Origin: CAXPZW01 sp049594615
GTDB taxonomy: Bacteria; Bacteroidota; Bacteroidia; Flavobacteriales_D; Sanyastnellaceae
Direction: 5' to 3'
Length of the DNA: 37,481 bases
Assembly (NCBI GenBank): GCA_049594615.1
Contig: JBMYJR010000027.1
Coordinates: 1-37,481 of the forward strand
Within the stretch, counting starts at the first letter, position 1, and each line of letters begins with the position of its first letter. Positions 31,547 through 37,481 of this stretch are shown here, one piece after another. Made by a program: the position numbers and the translations under genes. The notes under the pieces were generated by a model that was not told where the DNA came from, did not search any database, and worked only from the letters and a program-made list of their open reading frames with translations.

Positions 31547-31717
31547 ATTGACGATCAAATCACTTCGCCTATAGCGTCTTTCTACCCTGAATCGGGGAGC
31601 ACGGTGCTCCCAACCAACAATAACTGAGCTCGAAGGCTCTTTGGGAATTCACATTCCCTCGCGCAAAGCGGTGAAAACTCACCCTGGGCGTGTGCCTCGG
31701 CTTCTTGGGCGAAGAAG
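31547..31717. other. Hairpin-dense spacer upstream of the WcaJ operon
   Basis: This 170-base spacer contains a series of inverted repeats: GGGAGCAC-G-GTGCTCCC (31595-31611), GGGAAT-TCAC-ATTCCC (31643-31658), GGTGA-AAAC-TCACC (31670-31683) and CTTCTT-GGGCG-AAGAAG (31701-31717). In addition CTTCGCC (31564-31570) could pair with GGCGAAG (31708-31714), closing the whole region. No coding frame is convincing. It may be a structured RNA or a set of operators. No match to a known RNA class was recognised. Confidence 0.45.
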
Positions 31718-31725
31718 TACCTTTG
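31718..31725 (+). promoter_or_regulatory. -7 element TACCTTTG of the lipoprotein-WcaJ operon
   Basis: TACCTTTGCCC lies 13 bases before the ATG at 31739 and directly abuts the CTTCTT/AAGAAG inverted repeat. Confidence 0.7.
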
Positions 31726-31738
31726 CCCGCCTGAACAC

Positions 31739-32650
31739 ATGGGTGTGAGAACGACGTTTTATCTCTTTTTCTTGGCCTCTATTTGCAGCGCTGTGCTCAG
31801 CGGCTGCCGTTGGATTGATCCCGACGAGTCCACGCCGGCCTTCGTGCGTATTGACGAATTCACCTTCGTGGGCGATCCCGATTACGGCTCTTCCAGCGAG
31901 AAAATCACCGAAGTCTGGGTCTTTGCCAACGGCGAAACCATCGGCGCCATTCCCTTGGACGACGACTCACTGACCATCCCTGTGATGCCTGTCCTGCGAG
32001 AAGGTCCGGTAGAATTTGCGTTTTACGCAGGCGTCAAAAACAACGGGGTGTCCAGCACGCGCATCCTGTATCCCTTTTACAACGCCTACGTGGAGACCTT
32101 GGATCTGGTCCCCGGTGAAACCATTACCGTAGCACCGGAATTCAGCTACCGCGAGAACGCCATTGTCGCACACATCGAAGATTTCGAATCGGCAGGCTTC
32201 AGTTACGATGGTGCTGGCGGAACCACCCAAGTGGACATGGAGCAGACCTCAGTAGACCAGGAGGTATTCGAAGGCAACAAGAGCGGCCGGGTGATCATCC
32301 CTGAGGACTTCACCTACTTTGAGCACAACACCATCGACGTGTTTGACCTGCCCAGCGGCAAGCAGATTTTTGTGGAACTCGACTACAAGTGCAACAACTC
32401 GTTTGCCATAGGCGTGTTCGCTGCAAACGGGTCCGGTCGTGATAAAAACCTGGTCATGGTGGTCAACCCAACTACCGATGAAAACGGGGTGGACCAGTGG
32501 AACAAACTCTACGTAGAACTCACCGATGTGGCCGCTGCCAACATCAGTGCCGCCTTCTTTGAGCTCTACTTCGAAAGCAACCGCGACGCCGAAAACACCG
32601 AGGCGCGCCTGTTCTTCGACAACATCAAAATCATTCACTTCCCCGGATGA
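31739..32650 (+). CDS. Lipoprotein of unknown function, coupled to glycosylphosphotransferase
   Basis: A 303-residue protein with a lipoprotein signal peptide (lipobox LSGC, Cys23). The mature part is beta-rich: an N-terminal region with FVRIDEFTF and VWVFANGETIGAIPLDDD, and a C-terminal jelly-roll-like domain (HIEDFESAGFSYDGAGG, FVELDYKCNNSFAIGVFAAN, ARLFFDNIKIIHFPG) that looks like a carbohydrate-binding fold. I do not recognise a named family. Its stop overlaps the start of the WcaJ-like gene by ATGA, so the two are very probably made together. This may point to a role at the outer membrane in capsule or exopolysaccharide handling. Confidence 0.82.
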   Translation: MGVRTTFYLFFLASICSAVLSGCRWIDPDESTPAFVRIDEFTFVGDPDYGSSSEKITEVWVFANGETIGAIPLDDDSLTIPVMPVLREGPVEFAFYAGVKNNGVSSTRILYPFYNAYVETLDLVPGETITVAPEFSYRENAIVAHIEDFESAGFSYDGAGGTTQVDMEQTSVDQEVFEGNKSGRVIIPEDFTYFEHNTIDVFDLPSGKQIFVELDYKCNNSFAIGVFAANGSGRDKNLVMVVNPTTDENGVDQWNKLYVELTDVAAANISAAFFELYFESNRDAENTEARLFFDNIKIIHFPG

Positions 32651-34059
32651 ATCGGCGCCTGCAAGTCATAAAATACCTGCTCGGCGACTGGATGGCTGCA
32701 TCCGCGGCGTGGGTGGTGCTGTACATCTTCCGCAAGAAGGTGCTCGAGACCGACAAGTTTGGCTACCCCATCGAGCTCACCTTTGACGAGAACTTCTACT
32801 ACGGTCTGCTGTGCATTCCGCTGTTTTGGATCACCCTGTTTGTACTCATGGGGCACTACAAGCGCATCTACCGCCGCTACCGTACCAAGGAAATCAGCCA
32901 GGTGCTGCTGGTGAGCATCATCGGTACCATGTTCCTGTTCTTGGCCATTCTGTTGGACGATGAGATTGTGTCCTACAAGAACTACTACCAGAGTTTATTA
33001 GTGTTGTTTGGCTGCCAGGCCGGATTCACGTTGCTCTCTCGCCTGATTCTCACCACACGCACTGTACACCGCGTGCACCGGGGGGACATTGGTTTCAACA
33101 CCATCATCGTGGGAGGAAACGAGCGTTCGGTGGCGATGTACGAAGAAGTCTTGGCCATGAGGAAGTCTCCGGGCTTCCGATTTGTAGGCTTCGTGCAGGT
33201 GAATGGGAAGGACCGCGTGTTGGAGGAACACCTGCCGCACTTGGGCCGGTACGACAACCTGCCGCAGCTGATTGAAACCAAAGAAATTGAGGAGGTGATC
33301 ATTGCGATCGAATCCTCAGACCATGCCTACCTCGAAAATATTTTCAACCGCCTGGACGGTACAGGCGTCAACATCAAAGTCATCCCAGATATGTACGACA
33401 TCCTGACCGGATCGGTAAAAATGTCCAGCATCTTCGGCGCCCCTCTGATTGAGGTCAATCGCGAGATCATGCCCGCGTGGCAATTCTCCCTCAAGCGGAT
33501 TTTGGACATCGCATTCGCCGTGTTTGCCCTTACCATCCTGTCACCGGTGTACCTGGCGTTGGCCATTGGCGTGAAGCTGTCTTCGCCCGGATCCATCTTC
33601 TACGTGCAAGAGCGCGTGGGCCGCGGTGGCCGCCCGTTTGACATCTACAAGTTCCGCACGATGGTCAAGGATGCCGAGCGCGACGGTCCGCAGCTGAGCA
33701 ACGCGCAAGATGCCCGCGTGACCCCGTTTGGGCGCTTCCTGCGCAAGTACCGCTTGGATGAGTTGCCCCAGTTCTGGAACGTGCTCAAAGGTGACATGGC
33801 CTTGGTGGGTCCGCGTCCGGAGCGCCGCCACTTCATCAACTTGATGAAAGAGCAAGCCCCACACTGCACCCACTTGTCGAAGGTGCGTCCGGGCATTACC
33901 TCATGGGGCATGGTCAAGTACGGCTACGCCGAAAACGTGGACCAAATGATCGCCCGCCTCAAGTACGACATCCTCTACATCGAGAACATGTCGCTGGCCG
34001 TGGACTTCAAGATTTTGATTTACACGGTGATGATCGTGCTCAAAGGCGCAGGCAAGTAA
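32647..34059 (+). CDS. Exopolysaccharide undecaprenyl-phosphate glycosylphosphotransferase (WcaJ-like)
   Basis: A 470-residue polyprenyl glycosylphosphotransferase of the large WcaJ/WbaP type. Order: N-terminal transmembrane helices (four, within about residues 10-140), a Rossmann-like CoA_binding_3 domain (NTIIVGGNERSVAMYEEV, VNIKVIPDMYDILTGSV), a further hydrophobic segment (about 283-305) and the catalytic Bac_transf domain. Catalytic blocks are VGRGGRPFDIYKFRTMVKDAE, DELPQFWNVLKGDMALVGPR and KVRPGITSWG. It would load the first sugar phosphate onto undecaprenyl phosphate for capsule or exopolysaccharide. It is the second phosphoglycosyl transferase in the window; the other (22571-23164) has only the catalytic domain. 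A terminator follows. Confidence 0.94.
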   Translation: MNRRLQVIKYLLGDWMAASAAWVVLYIFRKKVLETDKFGYPIELTFDENFYYGLLCIPLFWITLFVLMGHYKRIYRRYRTKEISQVLLVSIIGTMFLFLAILLDDEIVSYKNYYQSLLVLFGCQAGFTLLSRLILTTRTVHRVHRGDIGFNTIIVGGNERSVAMYEEVLAMRKSPGFRFVGFVQVNGKDRVLEEHLPHLGRYDNLPQLIETKEIEEVIIAIESSDHAYLENIFNRLDGTGVNIKVIPDMYDILTGSVKMSSIFGAPLIEVNREIMPAWQFSLKRILDIAFAVFALTILSPVYLALAIGVKLSSPGSIFYVQERVGRGGRPFDIYKFRTMVKDAERDGPQLSNAQDARVTPFGRFLRKYRLDELPQFWNVLKGDMALVGPRPERRHFINLMKEQAPHCTHLSKVRPGITSWGMVKYGYAENVDQMIARLKYDILYIENMSLAVDFKILIYTVMIVLKGAGK

Positions 34060-34083
34060 CCCATTACCCCCTATTTGGGCATT

Positions 34084-34116
34084 AAAAAAGCGGAGCACTC
34101 AGTGCCCCGCTTTTTT
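34084..34116. terminator. Bidirectional intrinsic terminator
   Basis: AAAAAAGCGGAGCACT and AGTGCCCCGCTTTTTT form arms with one A-C mismatch around a short loop, with T runs on both strands, between the WcaJ-like gene and the convergent DUF4920 gene. Confidence 0.88.
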
Positions 34117-34139
34117 GCGTTTGAGGAGTCCTGTTGGAA

Positions 34140-34631
34140 TCAGTTCGTTTTGATGGCCACACCGTTGGCCAAGAAGGTGATCTCCTGCTTGGGTTCGGTG
34201 ATGGCAGCAATCTCTTCTTCTGAAGCGCCGGCGTCTTGGGCGTAGTGCTGCAGATCGGCCACTGAAGTTTCGGTCACGGTGGCGGTGCCCTCGAACACGG
34301 CCTCAGAGCCGCCGCAGTCTACCGGTACAAAAAAGCCGTAGTCCTTGAACTTGACGCGCATTTCTTCCTGGCCTTCGCCCATGTCGATGGTCATCCAGCA
34401 ACCCTTCACTTGGCAGGCCGCGTTGATGTGTCCGGCGAGTTTCACGTCCATGGTCTCTTTGCCAGCCATGGCGGTTTGGAATTCAGCAATGGTCATGGGC
34501 GCCTCCACGCTGATGCTGTCGCCAAAGTAGGCGTAGCCGGTGTCGGTGGTGGTGGTTTCGCTCATGGTTTGGCCGCCGCCGCCACAGGCTGCGAGCAAGG
34601 CCACAATGGAAAAGGCAAACAGGATGCGCAT
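34140..34631 (-). CDS. DUF4920 lipoprotein
   Basis: A 163-residue protein beginning MRILFAFSIVALLAAC with lipidation Cys16 and a Gly run after it. The mature domain matches DUF4920, a Bacteroidota family: YFGDSISVEAPMTIAEF, VKLAGHINAACQVKGCWMTI, MRVKFKDYGFFVPVDCGGSE and VFEGTATVTETSV. Conserved Cys residues (C in AACQVKGCW and PVDCGG) could bind metal or form disulphides; this is unproven. The start at 34631 is fixed by the lipobox and by the -7 element. It sits 66 bases downstream of the PorE-like gene but has its own -7 element. Confidence 0.88.
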   Translation of the reverse strand: MRILFAFSIVALLAACGGGGQTMSETTTTDTGYAYFGDSISVEAPMTIAEFQTAMAGKETMDVKLAGHINAACQVKGCWMTIDMGEGQEEMRVKFKDYGFFVPVDCGGSEAVFEGTATVTETSVADLQHYAQDAGASEEEIAAITEPKQEITFLANGVAIKTN

Positions 34632-34652
34632 GGGTCTTGAGGTATTTTGGTG

Positions 34653-34660
34653 CGAAGGTA
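34653..34660 (-). promoter_or_regulatory. -7 element TACCTTCG of the DUF4920 gene
   Basis: Minus-strand TACCTTCGC, 21 bases before the ATG at 34631. Confidence 0.55.
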
Positions 34661-34697
34661 GGAAGTTCAAAGGGCTTCGATCGGTGATGATGCGTCC

Positions 34698-36734
34698 TTA
34701 CATTTTCTTGATCACAAACTCGGTACGTCGGTTTTGGGCGCGGCCTTCGGCGGTGTCGTTGGTGGCCACCGGTTTGGATTCGCCGTAGCCGTTGGCCGCT
34801 ACGCGCTTGCCGAGTACGCCGTTGCGCTCAAGCAGGGTTTTGACCTCAAAGGCGCGGTCCATACTCAGGGCCAGATTGTTGTCGTCCGAGCCCACGTTGT
34901 CAGTGTGGCCGCGGATTTCGATGACCAAGTTGGGGTGCTCGTTCAGGTAGGCGGCAAACGACTCCAAGATCAGTTGAGAAGCAGGATCGATGTCCGCCGA
35001 GTTGGTGGCGTAGAAGATGTCGTTGATTACAAAGGGCTTCCCGGTTTCGATGGTCTCGGTGGTGACCGCGAGCTTGACCACGCTGGGCGGTTCGGGATCG
35101 TTTTGGCGGGCCACTACGCGGGAGTTGAAGGCCAGGTCGTCGGCCTCCACGCTCATGAGTACGTCTTCGCCCTTGGCGAGCTTGATCACCGCGGCGTAGG
35201 TGCCGTCGTCATCGCTGACTTCAATTTCTTCGGCCTCCTTGCTTTGGGCGTAGGTCAGTGTCACGCGGGCGCCGGTGCGAGGATTGCCTTCCTCATCCTT
35301 CACGTCGCCTTTGAGGATCATGACGGCCTCGGGCTTGGCCTCTTCGGGCAGGGGCATGGAGTAGATGTCCTGCATGCGCGACCCGCGAATGCTGCGGCTC
35401 ACGAAGTAGGACTCCTTGCCGTCGGCGCTCACAATCAGCCCGAGCTCGTCGTCGCGGGTGTTGAACGGGTGGCCGATGTTTTTGGGCTTGTCCCAGGTGC
35501 CGTCTTCCTTTTGGCGGGTGTAGAAAATGTCGTAGCCTCCAGCGCCCAGGTGGCCGTTGGAGATGAAGTACATCGTTTTGCTGTCCGAGTGCATGTACGG
35601 GGCCTTTTCGTGGCCGGTAGTGTTGAGGATGTCTGGCAGGGGTTGTGCCGATCCCCAGGTGCCGTCTCCTTGGCGCTTGGCGTAGAAGAGGTCGTGGGAA
35701 AAGTCACCGTTTTTGTCGGTCTTGCAGCCTTCGCCCACCTTGGCAAAGTAGAGGGTTTGGCCGTCGCCCGAGAGGCTGGGTTGGGCCTCCCACCCGCGCT
35801 CGGAGTTGATGCCGGGGCCCAGGTTTTCAAGCGCGCTCCAGCGGTAAACGTCGCGTTGGATGCTCTCGTCAAACACCAGTTCATAGCGGGTCACAAACAG
35901 GTCGATGTTTTGCTTGTTGGCCTCCACCGGGTTCTTGGCGGCAATGATCATTTCGCGGTTGTTGACCGATATGGTGGCCCCGCCGTAATTGTTGCTGCCG
36001 ATGTTGAAGGGTTTGGGCAGCGGTTCGCCGTCGTCGAAGGTCTGGTTGATGTCCTCGCGGAAGCTCCAAGTGAACTCCTCGGAGGTGGTGGCAAACAGGT
36101 CACCCTTGGCTTGGCGCTGCACGCGGCGGGTGTAGAACATGATCTCCCCGTCCGGCGAAAGGCAGGGCAGGTAGTCGTCCGAGTTGGAGGACACGCCGGC
36201 CACGCGCACCGGTTCAACGTCGTCGTTTTTGTAAAAGTCGCGCCAAAACTCCACGTTGGGCAGGGCTTCGCGTACTTCTTCGTACTTGCGGTCGTAGTCG
36301 CGCTTGAACTTCTCGGGGTCGTCGTCAGGGAAAGAGGTGTAGCGTTGAAAGTAAGTCAGGGCCTGCTCGTACTGGTTGTCGGCGTAGTGCATGGCGCCCA
36401 GGTAGTAGTAGGGATCGGAGTGGTAGTCGGGGCAGCGTTCCACCAGTTCACTCAAAAAGCCCTTGGCCGCTCCAAAGGAACCGCCGGTGCGCTTGGCATT
36501 CTTGAACAGGCTCACGCCCAACTCGTGGCGACATGTGGTGCAGTTCTCGTCCTCTTCCAGGGCATCCTGGAGGAATTCCATGCGGTCTTCGAAGTCGTAC
36601 TTCTTTTTGTCGGCGGCCTTCTCCAAGAGCTTGGCCACCTTGCCTTCCGGCACAAATTCACAGTCCTGCGCGGCGGCAGGAGAAGCAACAAACAGGGCGA
36701 GCAGCCCCAGCAGGAGGGTTGTTTTGCAGGTCAT
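34698..36734 (-). CDS. PorE-like TPR / beta-propeller / CRD / OmpA protein
   Basis: A 678-residue envelope protein with a signal peptide (LLLGLLALFVASPAAAQ). Domain order: TPR-like helical repeats (about 25-165, with YYLGAMHYADNQYEQALTYF); a PD40/WD40-like beta-propeller (about 185-455, with repeats such as YLPCLSPDGEIMFYTRR, QPSLSGDGQTLYFAKVGEG, APYMHSDSKTMYFISNGHLG and LGLIVSADGKESYFVSRSI); a carboxypeptidase-regulatory-like domain (about 470-530, GDVKDEEGNPRTGARVTL); and an OmpA peptidoglycan-binding domain (about 565-678, EIRGHTDNVGSDDNNLALSM with the TD and R residues). The order equals that of PorE, the T9SS-associated peptidoglycan-binding component of Porphyromonas. However, paralogues with this architecture are common in Bacteroidota, and the mature N-terminus (QDCEF) does not show a lipobox. 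Assignment to T9SS is inference. Confidence 0.85.
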   Translation of the reverse strand: MTCKTTLLLGLLALFVASPAAAQDCEFVPEGKVAKLLEKAADKKKYDFEDRMEFLQDALEEDENCTTCRHELGVSLFKNAKRTGGSFGAAKGFLSELVERCPDYHSDPYYYLGAMHYADNQYEQALTYFQRYTSFPDDDPEKFKRDYDRKYEEVREALPNVEFWRDFYKNDDVEPVRVAGVSSNSDDYLPCLSPDGEIMFYTRRVQRQAKGDLFATTSEEFTWSFREDINQTFDDGEPLPKPFNIGSNNYGGATISVNNREMIIAAKNPVEANKQNIDLFVTRYELVFDESIQRDVYRWSALENLGPGINSERGWEAQPSLSGDGQTLYFAKVGEGCKTDKNGDFSHDLFYAKRQGDGTWGSAQPLPDILNTTGHEKAPYMHSDSKTMYFISNGHLGAGGYDIFYTRQKEDGTWDKPKNIGHPFNTRDDELGLIVSADGKESYFVSRSIRGSRMQDIYSMPLPEEAKPEAVMILKGDVKDEEGNPRTGARVTLTYAQSKEAEEIEVSDDDGTYAAVIKLAKGEDVLMSVEADDLAFNSRVVARQNDPEPPSVVKLAVTTETIETGKPFVINDIFYATNSADIDPASQLILESFAAYLNEHPNLVIEIRGHTDNVGSDDNNLALSMDRAFEVKTLLERNGVLGKRVAANGYGESKPVATNDTAEGRAQNRRTEFVIKKM

Positions 36735-36750
36735 CGACAATTCCAACTGG

Positions 36751-36777
36751 CAAATGTGGTTCCAAAGTGTGCTGCAA
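36751..36777 (-). promoter_or_regulatory. Possible promoter of the PorE-like gene
   Basis: Minus-strand TTG (36775-36777), a 16-base spacer and CACATTTG (36751-36758, one change from TAnnTTTG), 16 bases before the ATG at 36734. Confidence 0.4.
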
Positions 36778-36860
36778 TGCACACAAAGCAAGGTGGGCAA
36801 ATTGACCTTTCGTTTTTGCGGGAAGGGGACCGACTATGACAAGTGCGGTGTTGATGGCGC

Positions 36861-37206
36861 TATTTGACCTCCACCACGATGCTGGCGCGGGATTGCGAGG
36901 GGTCCAGCACGTCGTTGAAATTCTTGGTGGGCACCCACGTGCATGTTTTGCTCGTTGAACTGGGCGTCTTACCACACAATCTGGTCAAAACCCAGGTGCC
37001 TTTTCTCTTCCGCGTTTAACACTCTCGGTACCATTGGGCTGCATGCGGCCTTCTTGCTCCAACCGCGCCACGCGTTCCTTGTAGGTTCCGCTCTTCTTAA
37101 ACGTCACCAGCCACACGCCTTCTTCTTGCCCGTGGGTTTCCAGCAGCCAATTGTGGAGGTCTTGGGGAGAGGTGATTTGGAGATGGGAGAGGGTGTCTTG
37201 GGGCAT
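36861..37206 (-). pseudogene. Decayed YdeI-like gene fragment(s)
   Basis: A minus-strand frame from ATG 37206 encodes 73 residues. The first part, with WLLETHGQEEGVWLVTFKKS, looks like the N-terminus of the YdeI/OmpD-associated family. It jumps directly to YKERVARLEQEGRMQPNG, which corresponds to the family's KINKERVARLxxxGRM block near the C-terminus; about 50 residues that normally lie between are missing. After the stop at 36985 other frames continue with protein-like sequence (LNAEEKRHLGFDQIVW, DAQFNEQNMHVG, then after a frame change PTKNFNDVLDPSQSRASIVV ending VEVK and TAG at 36861). This is best explained as decayed remnants of one or two genes. Sequencing error cannot account for the large internal deletion. 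Confidence 0.5.
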
Positions 37207-37346
37207 GCAAATAGAACCCCTGACATCATAGGAAGTTTCAGAAAGAGGAAGAGCGACCGGGAGTATCAGTTCTTGAAATACCCCTCATGCACCACCACCC
37301 TAACTGGAGACTACAGGATACTCAGCATAAATGTCGCACGACTCAC

Positions 37347-37481
37347 TTACTTCTTGAAGATTAGTTCAAATACGTTATGGCTGAACTTCAATGACATCTT
37401 TTCCATTGTGACCGGACCAAAATGGGCTTTGAATTCACCTCCGTTGAACTCCATCATTTGGGCAATTCGCCACATTCCGAT
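37347..37481 (-). CDS. 3' end of an unidentified gene (cut by window edge)
   Basis: An uninterrupted minus-strand frame enters at the right edge and ends with TAA at 37347-37349, giving the last 44 residues: IGMWRIAQMMEFNGGEFKAH, then FGPVTMEKMSLKFSHNVFEL, then IFKK. It is Phe/Met/Lys-rich with no recognised motif. The codon use is AT-richer than the core genes. The spacer 37207-37346 holds nothing recognisable. Confidence 0.5.
   Translation of the reverse strand: MGMWRIAQMMEFNGGEFKAHFGPVTMEKMSLKFSHNVFELIFKK

Noticed and set aside
34734..36839. A very long open frame antisense to the PorE-like gene
   Set aside because: Its translation has no recognisable domain and simply mirrors codon bias of the minus-strand gene, whose TPR, propeller, CRD and OmpA motifs are unmistakable.

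Overview
The window looks like a chromosome segment of a Bacteroidota bacterium, most likely a relatively GC-rich Flavobacteriales member (Cryomorphaceae/Schleiferiaceae-like). This rests on four things. Several secreted proteins end in type A T9SS sorting domains. There are Bacteroidota-typical families (DUF983, DUF1573, DUF4252, DUF4920). Many genes are preceded by the Bacteroidota -7 promoter element TAnnTTTG, often only 5-30 bases from the start codon. Clear Shine-Dalgarno sequences are absent. The lineage call is inference.

Left accessory region (1 to about 4180). It is visibly AT-richer than the rest and all genes read leftward. It holds a secreted GH5 endoglucanase running off the left edge, a 45-residue ORF that overlaps its start by ATGA, a 234-residue protein resembling effectors/toxins of extracellular contractile injection systems (eCIS), and a Cys-rich T9SS cargo protein. 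The 45-residue peptide and the eCIS-like protein share a leader motif (PAQ..AYA..SR.ED). A tRNA-Arg(TCT) with its own promoter and a terminator-like hairpin ends this region.

Core region (4624 to 22618). Maf, ClpB, a class C beta-lactamase-like lipoprotein, PurB with an MsbA-type ABC exporter one base downstream, DUF983, a DUF4252/T9SS protein, an MBL-fold hydrolase with an overlapping secreted protein of unknown function, PyrD, an arylsulfotransferase-like T9SS cargo protein, a conserved hypothetical, rhomboid, nucleoside phosphorylase and a SirB1-type transglutaminase-like protein.

Envelope and glycan region (22571 to 36734). A PglC-like phosphoglycosyl transferase coupled to a DegT/PglE-like aminotransferase, pterin dehydratase, a DUF1573-DUF3108 pair with an intrinsic terminator embedded in the DUF3108 signal-peptide codons, an S41 C-terminal processing protease, a trypsin-like T9SS protease, Pcm, a Gfo/Idh/MocA oxidoreductase, a lipoprotein overlapping a WcaJ-type glycosylphosphotransferase, a DUF4920 lipoprotein, and a PorE-like TPR/beta-propeller/CRD/OmpA protein that probably belongs to the T9SS machinery or the outer membrane-peptidoglycan link.

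The right end (36861 to 37481) contains a decayed YdeI-like fragment and the 3' end of an unidentified gene.

The most unusual items are the eCIS-like leader shared by an effector-like protein and a micro-ORF next to a cellulase, a 10-bp-period GTATACCCGC array downstream of clpB, heptameric CTTTTCA repeats, the terminator inside a signal peptide, and a hairpin-dense spacer before the WcaJ operon.
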